From positions 186,001-250,000 of the forward strand of contig NZ_VHIN01000009.1 of assembly GCF_009805585.1 (NCBI RefSeq): DNA of 64,000 bases, read 5' to 3'. A program made the position numbers and the translations under genes. Below the pieces are notes generated by a model that was given only the letters and a program-made list of their open reading frames with translations, did not search any database and was not told the DNA's origin. Origin of the DNA: Glutamicibacter sp. JC586 (GTDB taxonomy: Bacteria > Actinomycetota > Actinomycetes > Actinomycetales > Micrococcaceae). Positions 8,869-19,506 of the stretch are shown piece after piece. Within the stretch, counting starts at the first letter, position 1; each line of letters opens with the position of its first letter.

Positions 8869-9564
8869 GTGCGTTTAGTGGTTGCAAAGTGTTCAGTAGA
8901 TTATGAGGGCCGTCTTCGTGCCCACCTCCCGTTGGCGACTCGTCTGGTGATGGTCAAGGCCGACGGCTCGGTGCTCATTCACTCAGATGGTGGTAGTTAC
9001 AAGCCATTAAACTGGATGAATCCCCCATTAACTCTTCACGAGATTGAACCCGATGAAGATGCAGCGGCTATGGGTGCAATCGCCACGTGGACCGTGTCCA
9101 GCGCGAAGACCGATGATAAGTTAACCATCAACTTCCATAGCTTCGAGCACGACTCGGCGCACATTCTTGGCACCGATCCAGGGCTGATCAAAGATGGCGT
9201 TGAGGCAGACCTGCAGCGATTGCTGGCCGAGCAAATTGAACTGCTCGGAGAGGGTCATAAGCTTATCCGGCGCGAATATATGACCCCGATTGGTCCGGTC
9301 GATATCCTTGCCCGCGATCATCAAGGCGCAACCGTGGCAGTCGAGCTTAAGCGCCGCGGCGACATTGACGGTGTTGAACAGCTAACTCGTTATCTCGAAC
9401 TGCTCAATCGTGATCCCCTGCTACGCCCGGTGACCGGAATCTTTGCAGCCCAGCAGATTAAGCCACAGGCCCGCACCTTGGCAGAGGACCGCGGAATCCG
9501 TTGCCTCACTTTAGATTATGATGCCATGCGTGGTGTCGATGACTCGGCCGGTCGCCTGTTCTAA
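8869..9564 (+). CDS. nucS: Endonuclease NucS (EndoMS), mismatch-specific
   Basis: The protein has 231 residues. The N-terminal DNA-binding domain includes the family block [13 protein letters not shown] at about residues 38-50. The C-terminal RecB-like nuclease domain has D145 (PVDILARD), E159 and K161 (VAVELKRRG), the catalytic D-ExK set. It ends in GRLF, like the short tail NucS uses to bind the DNA sliding clamp. In actinobacteria lacking MutS/MutL, NucS cuts both strands at mismatches and keeps mutation rates low. The GTG at 8869 is preferred over the GTG at 8860 by alignment with the usual N-terminus and by the -10 box. Confidence 0.95.
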   Translation: MRLVVAKCSVDYEGRLRAHLPLATRLVMVKADGSVLIHSDGGSYKPLNWMNPPLTLHEIEPDEDAAAMGAIATWTVSSAKTDDKLTINFHSFEHDSAHILGTDPGLIKDGVEADLQRLLAEQIELLGEGHKLIRREYMTPIGPVDILARDHQGATVAVELKRRGDIDGVEQLTRYLELLNRDPLLRPVTGIFAAQQIKPQARTLAEDRGIRCLTLDYDAMRGVDDSAGRLF

Positions 9565-9663
9565 TCTCCCTATCCCCTCAAGTTCGATTCACTGCTACTG
9601 TATTTTGCACCAACACCTGATTCTGGTGCTGCAATAGATCAGTATTCCGATTCAGGAGGAACT

Positions 9664-10386
9664 GTGGATCCGCTGACCGCTTCACTTATGGCCATTGGTA
9701 GCGGCTCTGCCGCAGGCCTTCGACCCTATTTCACTGTTTTGGCATTGGGGCTGGCCGGGCTTCTGATCCCTGATACCGCTCCCGATTGGCTGGCAACAAC
9801 GGCCAACCAGATCCCCCAGAGCCTGTCTAACCCTTGGGTCCTAGGAATCTGTGCGGTGCTTGCCATTGGTGAAGCCGGCCTAGATAAGATCCCTTTTCTG
9901 AATCTGTCTATGGAAACCGTTTCCGTGTGGCTGCGCCCGATTTTCGGCGCCCTGGTGGGCGTAGGTCTAGGGGCCAATTCCAGTGTTGAAGTGGCGGTGC
10001 TCACCGGGCTGCTCGGAGGCGGTTCGGCCCTGAGCGTGAGCTTGGGCAAATCTTCGGTGACCGCGGCAAGCAATGTCGTCCTGGAACCGCTCACGCAGTG
10101 GGTGCGTAGCCTCATCGAGGATTTTGGTGCCCTCGTTCTTGTCTTTGCTGCAGTACTGCTACCGGTCCTCGCTGCGCTGCTAGGTATTCTCGCCATAGTC
10201 ATTGGATTCTTGCTCTACCGCATGTTCCGGCGGGTCTACCGCTCGCTCAAGCAGAGTTTCGGCAACGTTGCACAAGGCCGACAGACTGCTCGCAACGTGC
10301 GTGAGGCACAGCCAGAGACCGTCCAGAGCCCTACAGCGATGCAAACCCTGCGACAACTCGCTGCACACCCCGAAAACGCTGACTAA
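9664..10386 (+). CDS. DUF4126 family membrane protein
   Basis: The protein has 240 residues and five or six membrane helices. Glycine-rich segments (GSGSAAGLRPYFTVLALGLAGLL at the start, LLGGGSALSVSLGKSSVTAASNV in the middle) are typical of DUF4126. The C-terminal 40 residues are hydrophilic and cytoplasmic. The GTG start at 9664 has a strong AGGAGGA 5 nt upstream, which is rare in this window. The function of the family is not established. It stands alone between nucS and nagA. Confidence 0.8.
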   Translation: MDPLTASLMAIGSGSAAGLRPYFTVLALGLAGLLIPDTAPDWLATTANQIPQSLSNPWVLGICAVLAIGEAGLDKIPFLNLSMETVSVWLRPIFGALVGVGLGANSSVEVAVLTGLLGGGSALSVSLGKSSVTAASNVVLEPLTQWVRSLIEDFGALVLVFAAVLLPVLAALLGILAIVIGFLLYRMFRRVYRSLKQSFGNVAQGRQTARNVREAQPETVQSPTAMQTLRQLAAHPENAD

Positions 10387-10453
10387 ACTGCCCCAAGTCG
10401 ATTTGCAGAAATTCATTTGTCTTCAAGCCGGTGACTAGATGCAATCTCTCTTC

Positions 10454-10459
10454 TAAGCT
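10454..10459 (+). promoter_or_regulatory. -10 element for nagA
   Basis: TAAGCT ends 6 nt before the ATG at 10466. The intervening GGGAAC could act as a very close ribosome site, but leaderless initiation is the better fit. Confidence 0.45.
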
Positions 10460-10465
10460 GGGAAC

Positions 10466-11674
10466 ATGACTACAACGCGCTATGCACTTTTCGCCACCCT
10501 AGTTTCCGATGGACTTGAGGTGACTGACGGCGTGTTGGCCGTTGACGGTGACCGCATCAGATTCGCTGGAAACGTTGATGACTTCACCGCCCTGCCTGAT
10601 TCGGCAGACTACGAGGTCCGCAAGCTCGACGCCGGGTCGATCATCATCCCAGGCCTTGTTGATTTGCACTGCCACGGCGCCATGGGTGCAGATTTCTCCG
10701 CCCCTGATCATGCAACCATCACCGATGCCCTTGAATTTTTACACCGTAGTGGAACCACAACGCTGCTCGCATCCTTAGTCACTGCCGAACCGGATGCCAT
10801 GGTTGCCTCCGCGGAGATACTGGCGGAGTTTGCTGAAAGTGGCAAGATTGCTGGAATCCACGCTGAAGGCCCGTTCCTATCCTCTCAGCGTTGTGGCGCC
10901 CAAGACCCATTTTCACTTCGCGACCCGGATCCAGAGTTGGTCTCACAGTTGGTCGCTGCCAGCCGCGGTCAGTTGCGCACCATGACCTACGCACCAGAAT
11001 TGCCAGGCAGTGAAGATCTCATCGAACAGCTCGTCTCCCACGGTGTAGTCCCTTCCCTGGGCCATACCAACGCCAGTGCCCAGGTGGCCGCCGATTCGCT
11101 GCGATTCGCCCGCGAAGAACTGCGTAGCGCTGGGGTGGATGGCTTCACCGAACGCCCCACTGTCACTCACCTGTTCAATGCCATGCCATCCCTGCACCAC
11201 CGGGAACCGGGTCCGGTTGCCGCCTGCCTTGAGGAAGCCGCGAACCACAATGCCTTTGTGGAACTGATCGCTGACTCAGTGCATCTATCCCCCGATACAG
11301 TTCGGTTGGTATACCGCCTGGTGGGTGCGAACAATATTCTGCTCGTCAGCGACTCCATGGCTGCCACCGGCCTGCAAGATGGCGCCTATACGCTGGGTCC
11401 TCAAGACGTGAACGTGGTAGAAGGTCAGGCCCGGCTGGCAAAAGATGATTCATTGGCCGGTGGCACCAGTACCTTGCTTGAAATTCTTCAGCACACCGTG
11501 GCCGCCGGTGTTCCACTGGTGCAGGCAGTAACTTCTGCGACCAGCATTCCAGCCTCGCTCATCGGTCTGGCCGATGAAGTTGGGTCACTGCATTATGGAT
11601 TTGCTGCGGACGCACTAATCTTAGATTCTCATCTGCAACTTGCCCAGAGCATCCGAAAGGGCGACTACCTCTAG
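10466..11674 (+). CDS. nagA: N-acetylglucosamine-6-phosphate deacetylase
   Basis: The protein has 402 residues, the usual NagA length. It belongs to the amidohydrolase superfamily. The HxH metal motif is in LVDLHCHGAMGADFS (H68, H70), the bridging Glu is in HAEGPFL (E134), the later metal/substrate histidines are in PSLGHTNAS and THLFNAM, and the catalytic Asp is in LLVSDSMAATG. It converts GlcNAc-6-P to glucosamine-6-P plus acetate in amino-sugar catabolism or cell wall recycling. No nagB, PTS or ROK gene lies beside it, so it probably serves recycling or a pathway encoded elsewhere. It ends at a bidirectional terminator. Confidence 0.93.
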   Translation: MTTTRYALFATLVSDGLEVTDGVLAVDGDRIRFAGNVDDFTALPDSADYEVRKLDAGSIIIPGLVDLHCHGAMGADFSAPDHATITDALEFLHRSGTTTLLASLVTAEPDAMVASAEILAEFAESGKIAGIHAEGPFLSSQRCGAQDPFSLRDPDPELVSQLVAASRGQLRTMTYAPELPGSEDLIEQLVSHGVVPSLGHTNASAQVAADSLRFAREELRSAGVDGFTERPTVTHLFNAMPSLHHREPGPVAACLEEAANHNAFVELIADSVHLSPDTVRLVYRLVGANNILLVSDSMAATGLQDGAYTLGPQDVNVVEGQARLAKDDSLAGGTSTLLEILQHTVAAGVPLVQAVTSATSIPASLIGLADEVGSLHYGFAADALILDSHLQLAQSIRKGDYL

Positions 11675-11701
11675 GCAGATCCACTGATTGAGGATACGTG
11701 A

Positions 11702-11733
11702 AAGCCACCGTGAGCCTTGGTTCACGGTGGCTT
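11702..11733. terminator. Bidirectional terminator between nagA and the atp operon
   Basis: A 12-bp perfect stem (AAGCCACCGTGA / TCACGGTGGCTT) with a short loop lies between two convergent genes. It ends both nagA and the ATP synthase/DUF2550 transcript. Confidence 0.8.
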
Positions 11734-11747
11734 CTTCGTATCAAGTT

Positions 11748-12176
11748 TTAGATCTGCCAGCTTCCGGCAATCGGCCCGGCTTCAAGCCATGCCGAAAAAC
11801 CAGTGTAGTCACGATAGTCCATGGCTAGCAGTAGCTCTTCCCCGTTTCTGGTGAGCATCACGATAATAAATCCTGGCGGGATGCGTGAGGATTCATCATC
11901 GGTGGCTCGCCGGGTTCCGGAAATATCCAAACCCCGTCGGTTCAGTTGGAACCGTGGTACCGGCGAAACAGAGAAAAACCGCAACAGATCTATATGTCCG
12001 CCGCCGTAGCGGCCGATGACCATCATCCATTTGCCCTGAGGCGTTTGAATGGAGGCATCAAAGGTGCCCAGCGTGCGCCGCAATTGAATGCGGCGCACAG
12101 CCATGGCGCCAAAGAACATTGCAATGCCGATCAAGATCAGCAGAGCGATTAGAACTGGTGCGGTTATCTCAAACAA
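11748..12176 (-). CDS. DUF2550 family membrane-anchored protein
   Basis: The protein has 142 residues. One N-terminal membrane helix (about residues 6-27) is followed by an RRIQLRR stop-transfer and a soluble domain of about 105 residues ending in AWLEAGPIAGSWQI. DUF2550 proteins sit immediately after atpC in many actinobacteria (in Mycobacterium, the gene after atpC), and here the start is 8 bp past the atpC stop. The conserved linkage suggests an accessory role for ATP synthase or the membrane, but no function is known. It is the last gene of the operon and runs into the terminator at 11702-11733. Confidence 0.85.
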   Translation of the reverse strand: MFEITAPVLIALLILIGIAMFFGAMAVRRIQLRRTLGTFDASIQTPQGKWMMVIGRYGGGHIDLLRFFSVSPVPRFQLNRRGLDISGTRRATDDESSRIPPGFIIVMLTRNGEELLLAMDYRDYTGFSAWLEAGPIAGSWQI

Positions 12177-12184
12177 TTCATCGC

Positions 12185-12454
12185 CTACGCTGCGGTACCA
12201 AGCACAGCGTTGTCAGCAACGATCACGACGCGGTCAGATTCAACGGAGAAGAATCCACCGTCAACCTGAACCGAGAAGCGTGACTCGGACACTGGATCGA
12301 TTTCCAGGTCCCCAGCGGCAAGCACCGAAAGCATCGGAACGTGACCAGGCAATACGCCGATCTCGCCGTCTACCGAGCGAGCCTTGACCAGCTTCGCAGC
12401 GCCGGACCACACGAAGTGATCCGCCGCGACGATTTCGACCTGAAGCTCAGCCAT
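12185..12454 (-). CDS. atpC: ATP synthase F1 epsilon subunit, short form
   Basis: The protein has only 89 residues. The whole length corresponds to the N-terminal beta-sandwich (ELQVEIVAADHFVWSGAA through GFFSVESDRVVIVADNA). The two-helix C-terminal domain found in the ~130-residue bacterial epsilon is absent. The stop codon is clear, and no remnant helix sequence follows before the DUF2550 start. Epsilon belongs to the rotor stalk and couples F1 to the c-ring. Without the C-terminal helices it cannot insert into the F1 cavity to block ATP hydrolysis, so inhibition must come from elsewhere. It follows atpD by 2 bp. Confidence 0.93.
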   Translation of the reverse strand: MAELQVEIVAADHFVWSGAAKLVKARSVDGEIGVLPGHVPMLSVLAAGDLEIDPVSESRFSVQVDGGFFSVESDRVVIVADNAVLGTAA

Positions 12455-12456
12455 AA

Positions 12457-13938
<1,482 letters not shown>

Positions 13939-14832
13939 TTAGCTGTTCAGCGCGTCTGCGCCGGCAATAATTTCCGATAGCTCCTGGGTGATTTCAGCCT
14001 GACGGGCATTGTTGAGCAATCGTGTGTACTTCTTGATCAGTTCGCCGGCGTTGTCGCCTGCAGCCTTCATCGCGCGCTGACGTGCAGCAAGCTCCGAGGC
14101 TGCGGACTGCAGCTGGGCGTTGAACAAGCGGGACTCGATGTAGCGTGGAAGCAGTGCGTCAAGCACTTCTTCCGCCGATGGCTCAAACTCGTACAGTGGC
14201 AAAAGCTCGTCGGTTGGAGTCTCGGATTCATCCTCGACAACCTCCAACGGCAACAGACGGATGACCGTCGGTTCCTGCGTGACCATCGACTTGAACTGGG
14301 TGTAAACGACGTGAATTTCTTCTACGCCACCCTCTTCATAATCGGTGTCGAAGTCCTCTAGGAGAACGTCACGCAGCTCGCGTGCGGTTTCGAAACGCGG
14401 AGAATCAGTTTCTCCGGTCCACACTCGTGCGTACTCTCGTGAACGGAAATCAAAGTAAGCCTGAGCCTTACGGCCGACCAAGTAGGTCTTGACTTCTTTG
14501 CCTTCTTCACGCAGGAGTTCCACAAGGTGCTCTGCCTGCTTCAGAACGCTGGCGGAGTAGGACCCGGCAAGTCCTCGGTCCGAGGTCATCACCAAGACCG
14601 CGGCGCGGCGTACCTGCGCCGGCTCGGTGGTCAGTGGATGCTCGACATCGGCCTGGGACGAGACGGCGGTTACTGCACGGGTAATCGCATTGGCGTATGG
14701 CAGTGATGCCGCGACACGCGTACGTGCCTTACCAATGCGGGATGCAGCGATCAGTTCCATCGCCTTGAAGATCTTGCGCATCGACTTGGTCGATCCGATC
14801 TTCTGGCGGTAGACCCGAATCTGGGCTCCCAT
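13939..14832 (-). CDS. atpG: ATP synthase F1 gamma subunit
   Basis: The protein has 297 residues. The N-terminal coiled-coil helix begins [21 protein letters not shown], and the C-terminal helix ends with [25 protein letters not shown], the two helices of the central rotor shaft. An acidic insertion (about residues 193-212, rich in E and D) lies in the globular part, as is common in actinobacteria. The gene is separated from atpA by 76 bp that contain a very strong 12-bp hairpin. Confidence 0.96.
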   Translation of the reverse strand: MGAQIRVYRQKIGSTKSMRKIFKAMELIAASRIGKARTRVAASLPYANAITRAVTAVSSQADVEHPLTTEPAQVRRAAVLVMTSDRGLAGSYSASVLKQAEHLVELLREEGKEVKTYLVGRKAQAYFDFRSREYARVWTGETDSPRFETARELRDVLLEDFDTDYEEGGVEEIHVVYTQFKSMVTQEPTVIRLLPLEVVEDESETPTDELLPLYEFEPSAEEVLDALLPRYIESRLFNAQLQSAASELAARQRAMKAAGDNAGELIKKYTRLLNNARQAEITQELSEIIAGADALNS

Positions 14833-14862
14833 GTGTGTCCTTTCCTTATCCCCTGTGCTGTT

Positions 14863-14890
14863 GTTGCGGCGCCGTTACCGGCGCCGCAAC
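14863..14890 (-). other. Strong intercistronic hairpin between atpA and atpG
   Basis: A 12-bp perfect, GC-rich stem (GTTGCGGCGCCG / CGGCGCCGCAAC) with a 4-nt loop lies in the spacer. No U-tract follows, so partial termination, RNase blocking or processing is more likely than full termination. Confidence 0.75.
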
Positions 14891-14908
14891 TTCAGCACAA
14901 GAAAATTG

Positions 14909-16546
14909 TCAGCGCTTCTGCTTGACGATCTGTTCCTGGTCAACGGACTCGGCGTTCAGAGCGTCATGCTCCTCGTGGCCAGCGGCAACCAGCTGGTCGC
15001 TGCCTGCACCGAAGAAGCCAGCCTTGAAGTCGGTGATACCGGACTTCATAGCTTCCAGGGTCTCGTTCTCCAACTTGCCGGTCTGGCCGATAACGGTCAG
15101 CACGTCGGTGCGGTGACGCAGGTAGTCAATGAACTCAGCTTCGAAACGGCGTACGTCCTCAACTGGAACATCGTCCAGGTAACCGTTGGTGCCGGCCCAG
15201 ATCGAAACGACCTGATCCTCAACGGCGTAAGGGGTGTACTGACCCTGCTTAAGCAGTTCCATCAGGCGTGCACCACGGGTCAGCTGCTGCTTGGAAGCGG
15301 CATCCAGATCCGAAGCGAACATGGCGAATGCCTGCATGTCGCGGTACTGAGCCAATTCAAGCTTCAAAGTACCGGAGACCTTCTTCATTGCCTTGACCTG
15401 TGCCGAACCACCAACGCGGGATACCGAGATACCCACGTCGACAGCTGGACGCTGGTTAGCGTTGAACAGGTCCGACTGCAAGAAGATCTGACCGTCGGTG
15501 ATCGAGATCACGTTGGTCGGGATGAACGCGCCCACGTCGTTTGCCTTGGTTTCGATGATTGGAAGACCAGTCATCGAACCTGCACCCAGCTCGTCGGACA
15601 GCTTGGCACAACGCTCAAGCAGACGGGAGTGTAGGTAGAAAACGTCGCCCGGGTATGCTTCGCGTCCTGGTGGACGGCGCAGCAACAGCGACACGGCGCG
15701 GTAAGCTTCAGCCTGCTTGGACAGATCATCAAAGACGATCAGTACGTGCTTGCCACCGTACATCCAGTGCTGGCCGATGGCCGAGCCTGCGTATGGTGCG
15801 AGGTACTTGAAGCCCGCTGGATCAGATGCTGGGGAAGCCACGATGGTGGTGTATTCCAGGGCACCCTGCTCTTCGAGGGTCTGGCGTACGGCAGCGATGG
15901 TCGATGCCTTCTGGCCGATTGCCACGTAGATGCAACGAACCTGCTTGGTTTCATCACCGGTTGCCCAGTTATCGCGCTGGTTCAAGATGGTGTCAACCGC
16001 GATCGCGGTCTTACCGGTCTGGCGGTCACCAATGATCAGCTGACGCTGGCCACGGCCGATCGGGATCATGGCGTCGATAGCCTTCAGACCGGTCTGCATT
16101 GGTTCGTGAACGCTCTTGCGCTGGGTAACGCCTGGTGCCTGAAGTTCCAGTGCACGACGTCCCTCGGCCTCGATTGGGCCAAGGTTATCCAGTGGTTCAC
16201 CCAGTGGGTCAACAACGCGACCTAGGTAACCGTCGCCGACTGGAACCGAAAGGATCTCGCCGGTGCGCTCTACCTTCTGGCCGTCTTCGATGCCGGTGAA
16301 GTCACCAAGCACAACGACACCGATTTCACGGGTATCGAGGTTCTGGGCCAGGCCCAGGGTGCCATCTTCGAACTTCAGCAACTCGTTGGCCATGACGGAA
16401 GGAAGACCTTCCACCTTGGCGATGCCGTCGCTCGCGGCGACGACGCGTCCCACCTCGGTGCGCTCTGCCTTACCCGGTTCGTAGGAAGATGCGAACTCGT
16501 TTAGGGCATTGCGGACGTCGTTGGCATTGATGGTCAAATCGGCCAT
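14909..16546 (-). CDS. atpA: ATP synthase F1 alpha subunit
   Basis: The protein has 545 residues from the ATG at 16546 ([15 protein letters not shown]). A longer reading to 16585 adds 13 residues that are not family-like. The non-catalytic nucleotide site P-loop GDRQTGKT is at residues 173-180, and the arginine-finger region is [11 protein letters not shown]. The C-terminus has an extension (about residues 510-545, rich in acidic and His residues) typical of actinobacterial alpha, which in Mycobacterium acts to suppress ATP hydrolysis. That extension may compensate for the short epsilon. It is preceded by a 123-bp spacer with two hairpins. Confidence 0.97.
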   Translation of the reverse strand: MADLTINANDVRNALNEFASSYEPGKAERTEVGRVVAASDGIAKVEGLPSVMANELLKFEDGTLGLAQNLDTREIGVVVLGDFTGIEDGQKVERTGEILSVPVGDGYLGRVVDPLGEPLDNLGPIEAEGRRALELQAPGVTQRKSVHEPMQTGLKAIDAMIPIGRGQRQLIIGDRQTGKTAIAVDTILNQRDNWATGDETKQVRCIYVAIGQKASTIAAVRQTLEEQGALEYTTIVASPASDPAGFKYLAPYAGSAIGQHWMYGGKHVLIVFDDLSKQAEAYRAVSLLLRRPPGREAYPGDVFYLHSRLLERCAKLSDELGAGSMTGLPIIETKANDVGAFIPTNVISITDGQIFLQSDLFNANQRPAVDVGISVSRVGGSAQVKAMKKVSGTLKLELAQYRDMQAFAMFASDLDAASKQQLTRGARLMELLKQGQYTPYAVEDQVVSIWAGTNGYLDDVPVEDVRRFEAEFIDYLRHRTDVLTVIGQTGKLENETLEAMKSGITDFKAGFFGAGSDQLVAAGHEEHDALNAESVDQEQIVKQKR

Positions 16547-16572
16547 CTGCAGTCCCTGCTCTCCTAAATTGT

Positions 16573-16597
16573 GATCCACCCTCAAGAACGGTGGATC
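16573..16597 (-). other. Hairpin in atpH-atpA spacer (proximal to atpA)
   Basis: An 8-bp perfect stem (GATCCACC / GGTGGATC) with a 9-nt loop ends 26 nt upstream of the atpA start. Confidence 0.55.
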
Positions 16598-16640
16598 GAT
16601 GTGAATGAAGTCTGTGTTGGTCCCGGAAAGCCGGAACCTC

Positions 16641-16663
16641 TGCCAGGAGTTAGCCTCCTGGCA
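16641..16663 (-). other. Hairpin in atpH-atpA spacer (just after atpH)
   Basis: A 9-bp perfect stem (TGCCAGGAG / CTCCTGGCA) with a 5-nt loop lies 6 bp past the atpH stop, without a U-tract. It could protect the 3' end of an atpBEFH segment or reduce read-through. Confidence 0.6.
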
Positions 16664-16669
16664 AAAGTT

Positions 16670-17482
16670 CTAGCCAACCAGTGTGCGGCGCAATTCGGCC
16701 ACACGTGATGCCACGGAAGCGTCGACTACTTCGTCGCCAACCTTGACTACCAGTCCACCGACAATCGATGGGTCGATAGTGGAGTTGAGCTTAAGCTGAC
16801 GACCGTATAGCTTGTTCAGGCTGGTCTGCAGACGCGAACGCTGCAGTTCCGAAAGCTCTACAGAGCTGGTCACCGAAGCGATCCAACGCTGCTGGCGCTT
16901 GGCCACAAGCTCTACGAAACTTTCAACCAGCGTTGCAGGCTTCAAACCACGTGGGTTTGAAACAGCCTGAGCGATCAAAACCTGCGAGGTCTGCGACGCG
17001 GTAGGCACAAGCTTCAGCGCAAGATTGCGCTTAGCTTCAACTGGGGCCTGTGCATCATCCAACGCACGCTGTAGCTCGTGGTTACCACGCACTACCTCGA
17101 TGAAGGAGAACAGATCCTGCTCCAGCTTGTTCAGTCCTGAAGCGCCGTTGTTCTGTTCAGCCACTGCGGTCACCGCAGTCACTGCCAGCGTTTCCAGCGC
17201 ATCGCTAATGTCGCGTTCCGAGCTCCAGCGGGTTGAAGCCAACTGAGCGACGGTTTCCTCGGCAGTAGCCGAAACCTTACCGCGCAACAGCTGAGCCAAA
17301 AGGCTTGCCTTTTCGGCATCTTCACGGGCAGGATCAGTCAATGCTCGGCGAAGACCGGCATTTGCATCCAGTACTTCCAGGACCGCGAACAGTTCCTTTG
17401 GCAACTCAATAGATGCCAGTGCCAACTTGGGTTCCAAGAACTCCAAGGCCTTTGCCAATGACTCGCTCGATACACTTGCCAT
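16670..17482 (-). CDS. atpH: ATP synthase F1 delta subunit
   Basis: The protein has 270 residues, longer than the ~180 of E. coli, as is normal for actinobacteria. It is predicted to be all helical. The conserved C-terminal part (KLNSTIDPSIVGGLVVKVGDEVVDASVASRVAELRRTL) is the delta/OSCP signature. It joins the peripheral stalk (b subunits) to the top of F1. Its start codon overlaps the atpF stop by 1 bp, so translation is coupled. Confidence 0.95.
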   Translation of the reverse strand: MASVSSESLAKALEFLEPKLALASIELPKELFAVLEVLDANAGLRRALTDPAREDAEKASLLAQLLRGKVSATAEETVAQLASTRWSSERDISDALETLAVTAVTAVAEQNNGASGLNKLEQDLFSFIEVVRGNHELQRALDDAQAPVEAKRNLALKLVPTASQTSQVLIAQAVSNPRGLKPATLVESFVELVAKRQQRWIASVTSSVELSELQRSRLQTSLNKLYGRQLKLNSTIDPSIVGGLVVKVGDEVVDASVASRVAELRRTLVG

Positions 17483-18036
17483 TAGTTCGATGCACCTGCG
17501 CTCTGCTGAGATTCCAGATCATTCAGGAAGCGATCAACCACGTGCTGTGCACGGGCGTCGTCCTTCAGAGCTTCGTCAACGATCTTGCTTGCAAGCTCGG
17601 TGGCCAAGGTGCCCACGTCGGTGCGAAGCGATGCCTGAGCAGCTACGCGCTCAGCCTGGATCTGACGCTGAGCCTGCTCGCTGATGCGAGTAGCCTCGTC
17701 GGTTGCTTTGGTCTTCAGATCTTCAAGGATCTGAGCGCCTTCGCTGCGAGCTTCCTCGCGGATGCGGTTCGCTTCGGTGCGTGCTTCTAGAAGCTGAGCC
17801 TTGTACTGTGCCAAGGTCTCCTCTGCTTCCTTCTGCGCTGCTTCGGCCTTCTCCAGGCCACCCTCGATCGCGGTAACGCGATCTTCATAAGCCTGCTCGA
17901 ACTTCGGAGCAATCACCTTGATGACGATGAACAGGAGCACCGCGAAGCCAACGCCTGTGGCGAGAATTTCCCACGGGTTAGGCAGCAGCGGATTGACCGA
18001 TTCTTCCGCAGCGAGGATGAAGTCAGTGCTATTCAT
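17482..18036 (-). CDS. atpF: ATP synthase F0 b subunit
   Basis: The protein has 184 residues. A single N-terminal membrane helix (WEILATGVGFAVLLFIVIKVI, about residues 23-43) is followed by a long, charged, Ala/Glu/Lys-rich coiled coil (YEDRVTAIEGGLEKAEAAQKEA onward), giving the peripheral stalk. I chose the ATG at 18036 over 18045. An AAGGA abuts 18045 with no spacing, while 18036 has GGTGAGA upstream. It lies 81 bp after atpE. Confidence 0.95.
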   Translation of the reverse strand: MNSTDFILAAEESVNPLLPNPWEILATGVGFAVLLFIVIKVIAPKFEQAYEDRVTAIEGGLEKAEAAQKEAEETLAQYKAQLLEARTEANRIREEARSEGAQILEDLKTKATDEATRISEQAQRQIQAERVAAQASLRTDVGTLATELASKIVDEALKDDARAQHVVDRFLNDLESQQSAGASN

Positions 18037-18116
18037 TCTCACCATTCCTTATCTAATAGTTTCCACTTGTGTGTATGCCTCGCGATAGTGGCGAGGCCAC
18101 TACAGCCGGGAAGGAC

Positions 18117-18323
18117 TTACTTGATAACGAAGGCGAAAACCAGGCCAAGGATGGCCAGTGCTTCAGCAAGTGCGAAGCCAAGCATTGCGATTGGCTGCAG
18201 GATGCGCTGTGCTTCTGGCTGACGTGCAACACCATTGATGTAAGCAGCGAAGATCAAGCCCACGCCGATAGCCGAACCAATTGCTGCCAGACCGTAACCG
18301 ATCATGTTCAGGGAGCCGCTCAT
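18117..18323 (-). CDS. atpE: ATP synthase F0 c subunit
   Basis: The protein has 68 residues and forms a two-helix hairpin. The polar loop is ARQPEAQR (about residues 33-40), and the ion-carrying carboxylate is E54 in FALAEALAI. No Gln/Ser pattern typical of Na+-binding rings is evident, so a proton-driven ring is expected. This is the subunit hit by diarylquinolines in mycobacteria. It follows atpB by 105 bp. Confidence 0.96.
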   Translation of the reverse strand: MSGSLNMIGYGLAAIGSAIGVGLIFAAYINGVARQPEAQRILQPIAMLGFALAEALAILGLVFAFVIK

Positions 18324-18428
18324 GCGATTTTTCCTTTCAAGATACCGTGCTTCTTAGCCGGTAGGTTGTGGAGGTTTTCCTTGAAGGTCCAAGGAAGAAC
18401 TTTTGGGATTTAGTAAATAAGAAATGGC

Positions 18429-19241
18429 CTAGTGGGCGTCAGCTTCAATTGCACCCTGGATGTAGATCGCGGTCAGCAGCGTAAAGACAAACGCCTGCAG
18501 AACCATGATCAACAATTCAAGGAAGTACATTGCTACGTAACCGACGATTACCAGAACACCAACACCATTCAGTGCCAGCTGGTCCTGGACGACGATCAGG
18601 TAACGAGCACCTGAGGCTGCCAGCATCACAATGATATGGCCTGCCAGCATCGTTGCCATCAAACGCAGCGAGTGCGTCAGCGGGCGAACGATGAAGTTAG
18701 AAATGATTTCCAAAGGCACCAGCAGGATCAACATCACTGGGCTGACACCTGGTGGGGTGACTGCCAACTTGAAGTAACGGATACCGTGGTTCTTCAGACC
18801 TACAGCAATCCAGGTGCCGTAGATGATGATGGCCATCGCGTATGCAGAACCAGCGTGTGAGAACGATGGAAGCTGCAGGAACGGAATCGCACCGAAGAGG
18901 TTGTTGAGCAGTACGAAGAAGAAAGTCGCGAACAGCAGCGGAATCCATGGGCGGAAGTTCTTCTCGCCGATGATGTCGCGGCCGATGCCGTTACGCACAA
19001 AGGCGTAACCGGACTCAGCGAGGTACTGCATCTTGCCTGGAACCAATTTCGGGTTCTTGATGGCCGTGGTGAAGAACCAAGAGATAAGCACAACCGACAA
19101 AGCGATCATGAGCATCTGCTTGCCGAAACCAGTACCGTACTCAGCTGCCCAAGGGAAAATCTCAGGTAGGTGGGTATCATGCACGGTTGGCGGGATAAAG
19201 CCGCCTTCTTCGGAGGCCATTGGGAGCGCAAACGCGAACAA
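18429..19241 (-). CDS. atpB: ATP synthase F0 a subunit
   Basis: The protein has 270 residues from a TTG at 19241. The TTG has AGAGGA exactly 7 nt upstream and gives the expected N-terminus (LFAFALPMASEEGG..HLPEIFPW). An ATG at 19220 has no ribosome site, and the longer reading to 19307 is not family-like. Five or six helices are seen. The essential arginine lies in THSLRLMATMLAGH. It forms the half-channels that pass protons to the c-ring. First gene of the atpBEFHAGDC block, 265 bp after the atpI-like gene. Confidence 0.93.
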   Translation of the reverse strand: MFAFALPMASEEGGFIPPTVHDTHLPEIFPWAAEYGTGFGKQMLMIALSVVLISWFFTTAIKNPKLVPGKMQYLAESGYAFVRNGIGRDIIGEKNFRPWIPLLFATFFFVLLNNLFGAIPFLQLPSFSHAGSAYAMAIIIYGTWIAVGLKNHGIRYFKLAVTPPGVSPVMLILLVPLEIISNFIVRPLTHSLRLMATMLAGHIIVMLAASGARYLIVVQDQLALNGVGVLVIVGYVAMYFLELLIMVLQAFVFTLLTAIYIQGAIEADAH

Positions 19242-19506
19242 CGCGCTGTCCTCTCTGCAGTAACGGTCACGGGCAAAAGGCGGTGACTGGCGGAAACTGC
19301 CTCTCACCGTGTGAAGAAAAGATCAAACGGGATCTCATCACAGCCGTTGCCAGAGGCATCAACCCTGATGAGGCGCCATCAGCAGGTTTCCCTGCGAAAG
19401 CATTTAGTATCCAGCCTTACGCTTTAATGCGCTCAGCTAAAAATGACCCGTAGTAAGCTTATCAAACTCACAGCATTCCTTGAGACATATCGCCTTCGGG
19501 AAATCT

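Noticed and set aside
18429-19307. Longer AtpB beginning at 19307
   Set aside because: The added 22 residues are not AtpB-like and the TTG at 19241 has a well placed ribosome site.
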